A DNA stretch of 64,000 bases from Azospirillum lipoferum 4B (GCF_000283655.1 NC_016622.1:2244501-2308500), one strand, 5' to 3'; shown: positions 1-9,028, counted from the first letter of the stretch. Notes: generated by a model from the sequence alone, not told the origin. Translations and numbers: made by a program.

Positions 1-1166
1 CTCACGACCATTCCGATATGGCCCAGCGGCGGGCGCAGAATGCGGGCGCCGGGGATCGCGGCGGGCAGCGCCAGGGCGGATGCGGGCGGCACGATGCGGT
101 CGCGCTCCGGGATCAGGGCCAGGGTGGGCACGCGGATGGCGGCCGGATCGACCGGCAGGCCCGCGACCATCCAGGCCCCGGCCATCGTATCGTTGCGCCC
201 GTACCAGCCCGCCAGCGAATCGCGCGCCACCGCGGCCACCAGCGGCACCCCGTCGTTCAGCCAGTCCTCCAGCGCGACGAAGGCCGCGGCGGTGCGGGAC
301 TCCGGCGCCATGCGGGCGAAGCTGCTGAATTTCTTCAAGGCCAGCAGCGGGTCGAGCTGGGCGAACAGCGCCTGCAGCGCGTCGGTCGGCAACTCGCCCC
401 AGCGCTCCAGCGCCGGCCCCCAGGGCTGTATGAAGGCCGCAACCCGGCGAGCGGCGGCGGCATCCTCCGCATGGAAATCCCAGGGCGTGGCCATCAGGCC
501 GAGCCCGGCGAGCGACCGCGGCCGGCGCTGCGCCAGCCCCGCGGCCAGCAGCCCGCCCATGCAATATCCCACCACCGGCACCGGCCGCCCAACTGCCTCC
601 ACCACCACGTCCAGCGCGCGCTCCAGCCGGCCGGCGATGTAGTCGGTCAGGGTGAAGCGGCGTTCCAGCGGCCCCGGCCGGCCCCAGTCGAGCAGAAGCG
701 GCCGGAAGCCCCGCGCCGCCAGCCAGCGCATCAGGCTCTTGTCCCGCGACAGGTCGAGGATATAGGCGCGGTTGACCAGCGACGGCACGAACAGCACCGG
801 CAGCCCGCTGCCCCCCGCGCCATAATCCAGCAGGCGGGATCCGCCCTCGGTCCAGACCACCGGCGGGTCGGGCAGATCGCGGACATAGGGGTGGCGGCGG
901 TAGCGCTCGATCCCGGTCAGGACCGCGTCGATGCGGCGCCGGACCTCCCGGTCAACTTCCCGGCTCAGCCGGTCGTCGGCGCTTGGCCCCGCGCTGCCGC
1001 GCAGCCGGTCGGCCCGCGACATTTCGTCCCTCAGCGCCGCCGCCCGTTCCCTCAGTGCCGGGTTCCAGGGCAGCGAGCCGTTCCTCAAGAGCGGCAATGC
1101 GGCCGAGGAGCTGAGCAAGCTGCCCAGCGCCGCCGTCAGATGCAGGCCCAGCGGACGCGGTCCCAT
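1..1166 (-). CDS. phaC: class III-like PHA synthase catalytic subunit / alpha-beta hydrolase (3' end cut by window edge)
   Basis: Probable poly(3-hydroxyalkanoate) synthase catalytic subunit, polymerising hydroxyacyl-CoA at the granule surface. The frame reads an alpha/beta hydrolase with a Cys nucleophile in the box GYCMGG (DNA about 554-571), an Asp in LIPERDRIVPP and the His of LGHIGM just before the window edge, so only a short C-terminal tail is missing. About 390 residues fits the short class III type, not the roughly 590-residue class I enzymes. The proposed ATG at 1166 begins MGPRPLGLHL, a plausible N-terminus; a later ATG lies at 1022. Either start lies inside the upstream PhaE-like gene in another frame. 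PhaR is encoded divergently just beyond. An alpha/beta hydrolase of unknown substrate cannot be excluded. Confidence 0.75.
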   Translation of the reverse strand, partial: MGPRPLGLHLTAALGSLLSSSAALPLLRNGSLPWNPALRERAAALRDEMSRADRLRGSAGPSADDRLSREVDREVRRRIDAVLTGIERYRRHPYVRDLPDPPVVWTEGGSRLLDYGAGGSGLPVLFVPSLVNRAYILDLSRDKSLMRWLAARGFRPLLLDWGRPGPLERRFTLTDYIAGRLERALDVVVEAVGRPVPVVGYCMGGLLAAGLAQRRPRSLAGLGLMATPWDFHAEDAAAARRVAAFIQPWGPALERWGELPTDALQALFAQLDPLLALKKFSSFARMAPESRTAAAFVALEDWLNDGVPLVAAVARDSLAGWYGRNDTMAGAWMVAGLPVDPAAIRVPTLALIPERDRIVPPASALALPAAIPGARILRPPLGHIGMVV

Positions 1167-1530
1167 GCGACGGGGCGCCCCGTCCGCCCGCGTCCCCTTT
1201 TCTCCCGTCCTGTCCTGTGGGCGCTCGCTCATCGAAAGGCCGTTCGTTTTGCGGAGAGACGTTGTGGGAGAAGGCGGCCGGACGGGGATCCCAACCGCTG
1301 CCGGGCATGCCGCCGCCACCGAATGCGAACCCGGCAGGTCCGAAGGCGAAGGGGGCCGCAGCCGCCATCCCCTGCCCCATCATCTGGAACATCCGGGCCA
1401 TCATGTCCGCCATCTCAGGATCGGTGGCGCCCGCCGTCCATTGGTCCTGCCACAGGTCCAGGTAGCGGCGCGCCAGCGATTCATAGGAAGGCGGATCGGA
1501 GGGGGGGTCTGGTTGCGACGGGTCGGCCAT
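952..1530 (-). CDS. PhaE-like PHA synthase accessory subunit
   Basis: A 192-residue protein starting MADPSQPD. It has a proline-rich head, an amphipathic segment (SYESLARRYLDLWQDQW), a Met-rich stretch (MMARMFQMMGQGM), a Gly/Pro-rich linker and a C-terminal leucine heptad (LGRIAALEERLAALE). PhaE subunits of class III synthases carry a similar C-terminal heptad region, but they are usually about 350 residues, so this is a short or divergent version. It lies directly upstream of the PhaC-like gene and its last 215 bases overlap that gene in a different frame. The role as a synthase partner is inferred from position and coiled coil, not from a catalytic motif. No strong ribosome-binding site is visible. 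Confidence 0.55.
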   Translation of the reverse strand: MADPSQPDPPSDPPSYESLARRYLDLWQDQWTAGATDPEMADMMARMFQMMGQGMAAAAPFAFGPAGFAFGGGGMPGSGWDPRPAAFSHNVSPQNERPFDERAPTGQDGRKGDAGGRGAPSHGTASAGPASDGGAGQLAQLLGRIAALEERLAALEPGTEGTGGGAEGRNVAGRPAARQRGAKRRRPAEPGS

Positions 1531-1803
1531 GGGCGGATTATAAGGGCTGCAAGGGTGGATTGACCAGCGCGGCATGGCTCCCCACCTGTCCTTCCGGGTA
1601 TCGTCGGAGGCTGTCCGGGTGCGTCTCTCCTCGCCGTCCGTGCCGCGCTTCGCACCGCAACCGCGGCGCTATGCCGCGGCGCAACGCTGGACAAATTGCT
1701 ATCCCTTCGAGTAGTCCTAAGGACGGAACAATTTCCGCCGCAATGTCCCCGTATTCTGGAACATGATGGTTCTGGAATGTGTCCCTTCTTGAAAGAGTCC
1801 GCG

Positions 1804-2439
1804 ATGGCCGACAAGGAAGACCAGAAGTCCGCTCCGATCACGATCAAGAAGTACGCCAACCGGCGGCTCTACAACACCGCCACCAGCAGCTATGTCACGC
1901 TGGACCATCTCTGCCAGATGGTGAAGGACGGGCTGGACTTCGTGGTCTATGACGCCAAGACGGGGGAGGACATCACCCGCTCCGTCCTGACCCAGATCAT
2001 CGTGGAGGAGGAGAGCAAGGGCCAGAACCTGCTGCCCATCAGCTTCCTGCGCCAGCTGATCGGCTTCTACGGCGACAACATGCAGTCGGTCGTGCCGCGC
2101 TATCTGGAATATTCGATGCAGGCCTTCTCCCGCAATCAGGAGCAGATGCGCGACTATTTCCAGAACACGCTGGGCGGCATGTTCCCGTTCGGCCGCCTGG
2201 ACGAGGTCAGCAAGCAGAACATGGCGATGTTCGAACGGGCCATGCGGATGTTCACGCCCTTCGGCGTCGCCGGCGCTTCGGACGACGTCGCCGGCCAGCG
2301 TCCGGCCGCCCAGCCCGGACCCGCCCCCACCGCTCCGGCGGCCGGCGCCACCTTCGACGAGCTGCAGAAGCAGATCGACGAACTGCAGAAGCAGATCGCC
2401 AGCATCGCCAAGCCGGCAGGCAAGACGGACGCGAAGTAA
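1804..2439 (+). CDS. phaR: polyhydroxyalkanoate synthesis repressor PhaR
   Basis: A 211-residue PhaR. The N-terminal PHB accumulation regulatory DNA-binding domain is clear (ITIKKYANRRLYNTATSSYV, then FVVYDAKTGEDITRSVL), followed by the PHB_acc repeat region and an Ala/Pro-rich tail ending in a short coiled coil (ELQKQIDELQKQI). PhaR binds both DNA and PHA granules: it represses phasin and other PHA genes and is titrated away as polymer builds up. It is transcribed divergently from the PhaE/PhaC-like pair, so those genes and phaR itself are natural targets. The ATG at 1804 is chosen because the conserved domain begins shortly after it. A strong terminator follows. Confidence 0.95.
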   Translation: MADKEDQKSAPITIKKYANRRLYNTATSSYVTLDHLCQMVKDGLDFVVYDAKTGEDITRSVLTQIIVEEESKGQNLLPISFLRQLIGFYGDNMQSVVPRYLEYSMQAFSRNQEQMRDYFQNTLGGMFPFGRLDEVSKQNMAMFERAMRMFTPFGVAGASDDVAGQRPAAQPGPAPTAPAAGATFDELQKQIDELQKQIASIAKPAGKTDAK

Positions 2440-2476
2440 CCGGTCCTCATAAGGTTCCGAATGACGGTCAGCACGG

Positions 2477-2503
2477 AAGGCGGGGGCATACCCCGCCTTT
2501 TTC
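2477..2503 (+). terminator. Rho-independent terminator of phaR
   Basis: Perfect 9-bp stem AAGGCGGGG / CCCCGCCTT with a five-base loop, followed by T residues. It ends the phaR transcript. Confidence 0.85.
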
Positions 2504-2705
2504 ATTGCGCCGGCCGGATCGGGCGCGCAGGCTTTGGCCCGCGCATGAATTGAATCGCGCATGGATCGGATCGCGCAGAATCGAACTCGATTCGAAGCGT
2601 GACTCCGATCGCCGAACTCCAGAGGGCGCCTTCTCGTCCACGGCGCCGGTCCGGCGGCTTTGCCGCGTGGGTTCGGCCCGTCCAACCGTCAGGAGGGAAC
2701 CGACC

Positions 2706-2924
2706 ATGACCACCGAACTGACCGTCTCCATCACCCTGGCCAGCGACGATCCGCGGGAGGTTTCCCGTTTCGAGGACATGCTGCGCAGCTGGCTCGACCA
2801 TCAGCCGGGCGTGGCCGGGCTGGCCATCGCCGACCGCGGCAACGATCTGGCGACCGAGAACATCTGGCGCGCCGCCCGCAAGGCCACCTTCGGCCCGGCG
2901 CTGAAGAACCCCTTCGCGCCCTGA
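2706..2924 (+). CDS. small conserved hypothetical protein (72 aa)
   Basis: Begins MTTELTVSITLASDDPREV and ends KNPFAP. The start is fixed by a strong ribosome-binding site (AGGAGGGAA) about 8 bases upstream. There are no Cys residues, membrane segments or signal peptide, and the composition is that of a small soluble acidic protein. It is convergent with the glutathionylspermidine synthase-family gene, with only about 20 bases between them, and stands alone after the phaR terminator. I do not recognise the family. Confidence 0.65.
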   Translation: MTTELTVSITLASDDPREVSRFEDMLRSWLDHQPGVAGLAIADRGNDLATENIWRAARKATFGPALKNPFAP

Positions 2925-2944
2925 CGGGCCGATTCCAGAAGCGA

Positions 2945-4120
2945 TCAGCCCCTGAACAGGTGCGGGACCATCGCCCAATCCGGGCCGCCGCCAAGGCCAA
3001 GCCGCGGATCGGACAATTCCCGCACCCCCATGCCCAGGCATTTGTCGCCGACGATCCAGGCATGCAGGACGGCGCGGGTATCCTCCTCGCGGAAGCAGGA
3101 CGGGGTTTCCAGCCACACCGCCCCATGGGCAGCCACGTCGCCGCCGATCTCCGGCCCGTCGTCGGCGATCACGGCGCCATGGTCGATAACGCGGGTCGGC
3201 GCACCGTCCAGCCCGTGGAAGGCCCGCACCGTCACCCTCTCCGCCCCGTCGATGCCGCTGGGGTCCAGGGCCGCGCGGCACAGATTGGGGTGGCGCGGAT
3301 ACAGCGAGGACAGCACCGCCAGCAGGCCGTGGTTCGACCACAGCCAGCACCACAGCGGTGACAGCACGCTCATGCCGCTGCTGCGCAGCCGCTGCAGGAA
3401 CCCGTCGTCGGCCAGCCCGTCCCAGGGATAGAGCTTCGCCAGCCAGGAGATCGCCTGCCCCTCGTCGTCGATGAAGCGCCGGCCGTCCCAGGCGATGGAA
3501 TGCAGCGGCAGCAGCCGGGTGTCGATGCCGGCCTCCGCCGCGGTGGCGGCCAGATAGACCAGTTCGCCCTCGCGCATCGGGTCGGGGGTGGCGCAGGTCG
3601 CATGCATGCGGCCTCGGCCGGGCACCCCCGCCGCCATCTCCTCCCACCGCTCGACCAGCGCCTCGTGCAGGCCGTTGAACTGGTTGGCGTCGGGGGCCAT
3701 CGCCTCGCGCCAGTTGCGCTGGATGATGGAGGCGGCGAACAGCCCCTCGCCGGTGTCGTAGTTGCAGCCCAGCAGCTTGATGCTGTCGCGCCCGTCATAG
3801 GCCAGCGTCAGCCGGCCGGCGAGCCCGCCCGCCCGCTCGTTGCGCCGCCCGCCGGCCCAGTAATCGGCCCAGGACGCCTCCAGCATCCGCGCCAGATCGC
3901 CGCGGATGCCGAGTGCGGCGAACAGCTTGTGCTCCACCACATGGCGCACGGCGACGGCGATCATGCTGTGCAGTTCGTCCGCGACGCTTTCGATCAGATC
4001 GATCTGCGAGGCGCTGAACTCATAGACGGTGTCCTCCCGCCAGCCGGCACCGGCCGACATGGCGCGCACACCATAGGGATATTTGCGGAGACCCGGGCGC
4101 CAGTCGGCCCGCGGTTTCAT
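2945..4120 (-). CDS. glutathionylspermidine synthase-family protein
   Basis: About 391 residues resembling the C-terminal amide-ligase (pre-ATP-grasp/ATP-grasp-like) domain of glutathionylspermidine synthase, without the N-terminal CHAP amidase of the E. coli enzyme. Family-like segments include YDTGEGLFAASIIQRNW (substrate/ATP region), YLAATAAEAGIDT, a mid-protein WLAKLYPWD block and the C-terminal CFREEDTRAVLHAWIVGDK. Stand-alone members of this family are common in proteobacteria and mostly uncharacterised; they are predicted to form amide bonds with glutathione-like or peptide substrates. The ATG at 4120 is preferred over 4135 because AGGACG sits just upstream of it. The true substrate cannot be read from sequence. 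Confidence 0.8.
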   Translation of the reverse strand: MKPRADWRPGLRKYPYGVRAMSAGAGWREDTVYEFSASQIDLIESVADELHSMIAVAVRHVVEHKLFAALGIRGDLARMLEASWADYWAGGRRNERAGGLAGRLTLAYDGRDSIKLLGCNYDTGEGLFAASIIQRNWREAMAPDANQFNGLHEALVERWEEMAAGVPGRGRMHATCATPDPMREGELVYLAATAAEAGIDTRLLPLHSIAWDGRRFIDDEGQAISWLAKLYPWDGLADDGFLQRLRSSGMSVLSPLWCWLWSNHGLLAVLSSLYPRHPNLCRAALDPSGIDGAERVTVRAFHGLDGAPTRVIDHGAVIADDGPEIGGDVAAHGAVWLETPSCFREEDTRAVLHAWIVGDKCLGMGVRELSDPRLGLGGGPDWAMVPHLFRG

Positions 4121-4135
4121 CGTCGTCCTGCGCAT

Positions 4136-4481
4136 GCCTGTTCCGATCCCCTGCGTATCAGGACCGGGAGGCCGGACGGCACGCGGCGGCGAAGGTCCGG
4201 CGCATGGAGGAGATGACGGGCGGCAGGCTGGTCAACTGTCCATTGGGCAACGCACTACTCCGGGGGAGGCCAATCCGAGGAAGACGCTGATGCTCGCGAC
4301 GCAATTGCTGCGGCGCAAGCACGGCCTTGCGTATGTAACCCGCCCCGCCACGGCGCGCCAGCGCGCATCCGCGATAGCTCCCCCCGATCGGACGGGCAGC
4401 GGAAACGGAATGGACCGCCGCGACGCAGGGCCGCAGCGGTCCATTCCCGCAGTTTTCAAAATGGCAACTGGAAAAGCGCGA
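4136..4481. other. gene-free stretch, nothing identified
   Basis: Some 345 bases between the glutathionylspermidine synthase-family gene and a small hypothetical gene. Short frames exist on both strands, but none has both a convincing ribosome-binding site and protein-like composition. I see no terminator, tRNA or known riboswitch. It probably holds the promoter of the minus-strand gene ending at 2945. Confidence 0.4.
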
Positions 4482-4850
4482 TCAGACGAGACCGACCGAA
4501 GGACGCCGGGTGAGCGACCGCATCGCCCACAGCGCCAGACGGCCGCGCCGCGGCTTCATCACCACCGCCGGCCGGATCGGTGCCGCCGCAAGCGCAGGCA
4601 CCAGAGCCGGCAAGTCGTCGCGCCCGCCGCTGCCGAGGCGCCGGATACGGCGGGCGGCCAGAACGATGCGCAGCACCTCTTCTTCGGACACGGCACGGCG
4701 GGCCAGGCCGGCGGCGAGGCTCGCCGCCTCGCACAGGGCCGCCCGTTCGGCCAAAAGCCCGGTCAGGCCCTTGGCAGCCGCCGTCAATGCAGCTTCATCG
4801 TAAAGGGCGAGGACAAGCGTCCTCAACCCGTGTTCCATCCGTGTGGACAT
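4482..4850 (-). CDS. small hypothetical protein (122 aa)
   Basis: Starts MSTRMEHGLRTLV behind a GGAG ribosome-binding site 8 bases upstream. It is Ala/Leu-rich and almost certainly helical (EAASLAAGLARRAVSEEEVL), with a very basic C-terminus (MKPRRGRLALWAMRSLTRRP). There is no signal peptide, Cys pair or clear membrane segment. It stands alone, upstream of the tRNA-Ala and tRNA-Leu genes on the same strand. Family and function are not recognised. The basic tail would suit nucleic-acid or membrane-surface binding, but that is speculation. Confidence 0.55.
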   Translation of the reverse strand: MSTRMEHGLRTLVLALYDEAALTAAAKGLTGLLAERAALCEAASLAAGLARRAVSEEEVLRIVLAARRIRRLGSGGRDDLPALVPALAAAPIRPAVVMKPRRGRLALWAMRSLTRRPSVGLV

Positions 4851-5060
4851 GGCGGGCGCTCCGGAAAAAACGGAATGGCGTGCGGATCGGATGCCGGTGG
4901 ATCGGCAGACGAGATTATCCGTGCGCGGCACCCGTTCGGCCATGCGCCCCAAGGTGGTAACACCGTGACCGCGGCTCCGTGATGCTGGAAAGCCACAGTC
5001 GGTAAACCGAAAAATTTCTGGATATGTCGGGAACAGTCCGCTCCGACTGGCGGGAAGAAA

Positions 5061-5136
<76 letters not shown>

Positions 5137-5172
5137 ACTATATTTTCTTCTCTTAACCAACACTTTGGGTGT

Positions 5173-5260
5173 TGGTGCGCTTGGAGGGAGTCGAACCCCC
5201 ACGGCCTTTCAGCCACTAGGACCTGAACCTAGCGCGTCTACCAGTTCCGCCACAAGCGCA
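5173..5260 (-). tRNA. tRNA-Leu (CAG)
   Basis: A class II tRNA with a long variable arm. Acceptor TGCGCTT pairs with AAGCGCA, the anticodon stem CTAGG/CCTAG encloses TTCAGGT (anticodon CAG), the T-loop is GTTCGACTC, and CCA is encoded. It sits 36 bases upstream of tRNA-Ala on the same strand, so the two are probably cotranscribed. Confidence 0.95.
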
Positions 5261-5389
5261 TCCCGCGTTTCTTGGGGTCACGCGGGGCGCTCTATGTACC
5301 CAGGCCGGCCGCCGCGCTCAAGAGGAAAATTGCAATCGCGCGAAAGTTTTTCCGGGGGTGGAGATGACGTGTGGATGTGTCGGCGCATT

Positions 5390-5566
5390 GCCCCCTCCCT
5401 TCCCATGCGGTCGCATGGGCCCCTTCCCTCCCCCGCCTTTGGCGGTGGAGGGACAGGAAGCGGCAGTCCCCTCTCCCGCCCAGCTCTCGCACAAAGCTAC
5501 GCTTTGTGCTGACGCGGCAGGCGGACCGAAGGTCCGCTGAGAGCGGGGGAGGGCTAGGGAGGGGGC
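5390..5566. repeat. GC-rich palindromic intergenic repeat, copy 1
   Basis: A 177-bp element bounded by perfect 11-bp terminal inverted repeats (GCCCCCTCCCT / AGGGAGGGGGC). Inside are nested palindromes: GCATGCGGTCGCATG-like near the left end, CACAAAG...CTTTGTG, and GCGGACC...GGTCCGC. Related copies occur at 9090, 27609 and 59548, with a second subtype at 27811 and 31117. It fills the 319-base gap between tRNA-Leu and the methyltransferase gene and can fold into a long stem. Confidence 0.85.
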
Positions 5567-5579
5567 ATAATGCGCGGCC

Positions 5580-6533
5580 CTACTCCGCCGGCTTGATCGC
5601 GTAGAAGCGATAAACCCGCACGCCGGCCTCGATGGCGGCAACGCGGCGGGCCCAGAGCTCGACCTCCTCCATCACCGCCAGCTTGGTGGGGACGTCGAGC
5701 TGGAACCTTTCCAGATGCTCGACCAGCCCCTGGATGGCTGACAGGATCAGGCCGCGGTGGGTGTCGGTGATGTCCTCGGCGATGCGGAGGTCGAGGTTGC
5801 GCTGGGCGAAGGCGTTGGCCATGCGGTCCTTGGGCCACAGGTTCGGCGTCAGCGGTTCCTTGTCGCACCAGGTCTGCACCGCCTTGGCGTCCATCACGTC
5901 CGCCTCGGCGATGTAGTCGGTGATCAGCAGATGGCCGCGCGGCTTCAGCGCCAGCTCCATCCCGTCGAACATCTGCTCCTTGTCGCGGACGAAGAACAGG
6001 CCTTCCTTGTAGACGATGGCGTCGACGCGCTTGGGATAGCCGAAATGCTCGGGGTTGAAGGTCTCGACCGGCGCCTTCTTCTCCAGCCCCAGCTTGAAGG
6101 AACGGACCATCCCTTCCTTCGCCAGCAGTTCCGACGCCTCCAGCCCGGTGACCCAGCAGCCGTATTTGCCGGCCATGGTGCGGCTGGTTCCGCCCAGCCC
6201 GGCGGCAAGGTCCAGAACGCTCATCGCCGGGTTCAAGCCCAGCGGCTTGACCAGATAGGGGATATGATCGGCGCCGCCGGGCGTGTTGAAGCCCTCGCCC
6301 CACATCTTCTCCGCCACCTCGATGCGGGTGGCCGTCCACAGCGGCTTGCCCCAGCGGTTCATGCCGGGACCGGGGCCGGGGCCGGAATTCGACGGCTGCT
6401 GCTCCGCCGGCGCCTGCTGCGGTTCGTCGCCCTTCCTGGTCTTCAGGCCCGACAGGTCATAGCCTTCCCACCAGGCGTAAAGCCGGGTCTTCAGGCTCGG
6501 TCCGTGCCCGGACGATCCGTTGTTGTCCGTCAT
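5580..6533 (-). CDS. SAM-dependent class I methyltransferase
   Basis: About 317 residues. After a disordered Pro/Gly/Gln-rich head (roughly residues 1-60) comes a Rossmann methyltransferase with motif I VLDLAAGLGG, an acidic post-I residue (VTGLEASE), a motif VDAIVYKEGLFFV and a LLITDYI strand, a layout like ubiquinone/phosphoethanolamine-type methyltransferases. The C-terminal helix EELWARRVAAIEAGVRVYRFYAI-like segment is typical of small-molecule methylases. The substrate cannot be named. The start is placed at the ATG of MTDNNGSSGHG, since the upstream GTG at 6635 would add low-complexity sequence. Its stop lies 14 bases from repeat copy 1. Confidence 0.75.
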   Translation of the reverse strand: MTDNNGSSGHGPSLKTRLYAWWEGYDLSGLKTRKGDEPQQAPAEQQPSNSGPGPGPGMNRWGKPLWTATRIEVAEKMWGEGFNTPGGADHIPYLVKPLGLNPAMSVLDLAAGLGGTSRTMAGKYGCWVTGLEASELLAKEGMVRSFKLGLEKKAPVETFNPEHFGYPKRVDAIVYKEGLFFVRDKEQMFDGMELALKPRGHLLITDYIAEADVMDAKAVQTWCDKEPLTPNLWPKDRMANAFAQRNLDLRIAEDITDTHRGLILSAIQGLVEHLERFQLDVPTKLAVMEEVELWARRVAAIEAGVRVYRFYAIKPAE

Positions 6534-6737
6534 CGCCGTCGTCCATCCCATCGGCCGATCGACGCCTCCGGCGCCGCCGGCATCATCCCGTTCGGCGCCA
6601 CGCGGCGCATCATCCTTGCGGTTGTTCCGTGACACTGAAACACACCATCCGCAAGAATCCTTCCCGCCTCAGGTTAGACTGACGCTAATTGCATGCAAGT
6701 GGAAAAATTTCCCTGCTGTAACGCCGCCCTTGGGGCG

Positions 6738-7706
6738 TCAGCGCGCCGCCTTGGCCGGCGCCGGGCTCGAGTCCGGAAGGGAGGCCATGCGCGTGCCCGC
6801 CGCATTCAGCACCGGGGCGCAGGCGGCGGGCATCTTGCGGACCACCCGCGGTTCCGGCTTGTAGCCCAGCGGCCGCTCGATGGCGGGGGAGGCGCTGCTC
6901 AGCCAGGACATCAACTCGTCATCGCAGCCGTCGCCGTCGGGCGGGGCCGTCTGCTGCTCGCACAGCGGGCTGCCGGCCGGGCAGTTCAGGCGGATGTGCA
7001 TATGGCCGTCATGGCCGTGCCAGGGCCGCAGCTTGTTCAGGAAAGCACGGTCGGACCAGTTGCGCTGACACATCGCCAGCTTGATCGCCGGGCTGACGAA
7101 GATGCGGGAAACCCGCGCGTCGCTGGCGGCGATCTGGACCATCTTCGCCTGCCGGTCCGACCAGTCCTCGGTCACGCGCATCCGGTCGTAATCGACATAC
7201 TTGATCTCCTCCAGCCGCTCGCGACCGGCACGCCCCATCGGCGGCAGGTCCAGCCGCAGCCAGACATCGGCGTCCAGCCCGATCTGGTGGCTGGCATGCC
7301 CCGACGGCATCGGGCCGCCGCGCGCCTGCCCCATGTCACCGATCAGCGCGGTGCCCAGCCCGGCGAGCGCCACACGCTGGCCGAAATCACGGAGCATGTC
7401 GACCAGCACCGGATGGCCGTAGTTGCGCTTGCGCGACAGGCGGATGACCTGATAGCCGACCCCCTCCGGCGGCAGGGCGCGGGCGCCGGCGACACATCCC
7501 GCGGCATAACCGCCGATGGACTGCGCCGCCCCCAGCGACGGACCGGACACCGCGCCCCAGGCGACGCTGGTGGCATAGGCCGGGATCGGCGCCGGCTTCT
7601 TCTTCCGCTGCTTGGCGTCGGCACCACCGGACGCCAGCAGGGCGACAGCCAGCCCGGCGCACGCGACACCCCTGAAGGCACGCCCCCCGAAAGCGCGAAA
7701 TCCCAT
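6738..7706 (-). CDS. mepA: penicillin-insensitive murein endopeptidase MepA
   Basis: About 322 residues, periplasmic. The N-terminus MGFRAFGGRAFRG is followed by the hydrophobic stretch of a signal peptide ending near ASGGADA. The family signature GDMGQARGGPMPSGHASHQ, followed by GLDADVW, carries His and Asp zinc ligands, and a second zinc region HGHDGHMHIRLNCP lies downstream. MepA cleaves the D-alanyl-meso-DAP cross-link of peptidoglycan and is insensitive to beta-lactams. The ATG at 7706 has GGGGAAC just upstream, making it better than the ATG at 7721. It stands alone, 204 bases upstream of the methyltransferase start on the same strand. Confidence 0.95.
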   Translation of the reverse strand: MGFRAFGGRAFRGVACAGLAVALLASGGADAKQRKKKPAPIPAYATSVAWGAVSGPSLGAAQSIGGYAAGCVAGARALPPEGVGYQVIRLSRKRNYGHPVLVDMLRDFGQRVALAGLGTALIGDMGQARGGPMPSGHASHQIGLDADVWLRLDLPPMGRAGRERLEEIKYVDYDRMRVTEDWSDRQAKMVQIAASDARVSRIFVSPAIKLAMCQRNWSDRAFLNKLRPWHGHDGHMHIRLNCPAGSPLCEQQTAPPDGDGCDDELMSWLSSASPAIERPLGYKPEPRVVRKMPAACAPVLNAAGTRMASLPDSSPAPAKAAR

Positions 7707-7894
7707 ATCCGTTCCCCGCATCGCCACCAGTACCGCCGTCGGCACCGCCCCCAAGCACCGTCACCGTTACGGCTATAGCGGAGTCGTGGTTAAGGAATGA
7801 TGGAGGAGGCCTCCGGGCCGCACAACCGGACGGTCAGGCGCCGGTCCGGTCCATCCGGGGTGAGCCCCTTGGCCGAAGCTGCGGCTTGCGGCGC

Positions 7895-9028
7895 TCAGTC
7901 CAGCGTCTGGCGATAGCGTCTCAGCGCCACCACCGTCACCACCGTCAGGAACAGGAGAAGCGCCAGCACCTCCGCCGCGATCTCCGCCAGCCCGTTCCCC
8001 TTCAGCAGGATGCCGCGGACGATGCGCAGGAAATGGGTCAGCGGCAGCAACTCCCCCACCGCCTGCGCCCAGCCGGGCATGCCGCGGAACGGAAACATGA
8101 AGCCCGACAGCAGCATCGACGGCAGGAAGAAGAAGAAGGACATCTGCATCGCCTGCAGCTGATTGCGCGCCAGCGTGGAAAAGGTGAAGCCGACGGCGAG
8201 GTTGGCGGCGATGAAGAGAATCAGCACGGCGGACAGCAGGCCGAGGCTGCCGACGATCGGCACGTCGAACATCAGCCGCGCCGCCACCACGATCAGCAGC
8301 ACCTGGACATAGCCGACGGCGACGAAGGGCACGATCTTGCCCAGCATCACCTCGAACGGGCGCACCGGCATGGCCAGCAGGTTCTCCATGGTCCCGCGCT
8401 CCCGCTCGCGGGTGACGGCCAGGGCCGTCATCATCACCATGGTCATGGTCAGCACCACGCCCATCAGGCCGGGCACGACATTGTATTGGGTGATGCCCTC
8501 CGGGTTGTAGCGGCGGTGGATACGCAGTTCCACCGGGTCCGGCCCGGCGCGCAAGCCCGTCAGCGGTCCGGTCAGGTCGGGGTTCAGCGCCTGCCGGGCG
8601 ATGGTGGACAGGGCCGACAGCGCGTTGCCGGTCGCTGCCGGATCGGTCGCATCCGCCTCCACCAGCAGAACCGGGCGGGTGCCGCGCTGCAGGTCGCGGG
8701 CGAAGCCGGTGGGAATGGTGACGGCGAATTGCACCTCCCCCTCCGCCAGCAGCCGGTCGATCTCGGCCTCCGACGACGCGGTCCGGGTGATGGCGAAATA
8801 GCGGGAGTTCTCCATCGCCGCGACGAGCGTGCGGGCGAAGGGGCTGGAATCGGCGACCAGCACCGCCGTCGGCAGCGCCTTGGGGTCGGAGTTGATGGCG
8901 AAGCCGAACAGGATCAGTTGCAGGATCGGCACCCCCACCATCATGGCGAAGGTCAGCCGGTCGCGCCGCATCTGGATGAATTCCTTCACCATCACCGCCA
9001 TCAGACGGCCCGCCGATATCCGCGCCAT
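7895..9028 (-). CDS. ABC-2 type transporter permease (YhhJ/YbhR-like)
   Basis: 377 residues. Starting MARISAGRL, one membrane helix (residues about 25-45) is followed by a periplasmic domain of about 130 residues with the mixed fold of ABC-2 exporters (ALPTAVLVADSSPFARTL...), then five to six C-terminal helices with the ABC-2 signature RERERGTMENLLAMPVRPFE. Such permeases export drugs or envelope components with an ATPase and often an HlyD-type adaptor. Here the ATPase is not adjacent: the next gene upstream is a self-contained exporter on the far side of a repeat. The ATG at 9028 is chosen because the frame upstream of it runs into repeat copy 2. Confidence 0.88.
   Translation of the reverse strand: MARISAGRLMAVMVKEFIQMRRDRLTFAMMVGVPILQLILFGFAINSDPKALPTAVLVADSSPFARTLVAAMENSRYFAITRTASSEAEIDRLLAEGEVQFAVTIPTGFARDLQRGTRPVLLVEADATDPAATGNALSALSTIARQALNPDLTGPLTGLRAGPDPVELRIHRRYNPEGITQYNVVPGLMGVVLTMTMVMMTALAVTRERERGTMENLLAMPVRPFEVMLGKIVPFVAVGYVQVLLIVVAARLMFDVPIVGSLGLLSAVLILFIAANLAVGFTFSTLARNQLQAMQMSFFFFLPSMLLSGFMFPFRGMPGWAQAVGELLPLTHFLRIVRGILLKGNGLAEIAAEVLALLLFLTVVTVVALRRYRQTLD

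Noticed and set aside
4232-4459. 75-codon minus-strand frame in the 4.1-4.5 kb gap
   Set aside because: Cys/Arg/Pro-rich composition, no ribosome-binding site and no sensible protein features; likely chance in GC-rich DNA.
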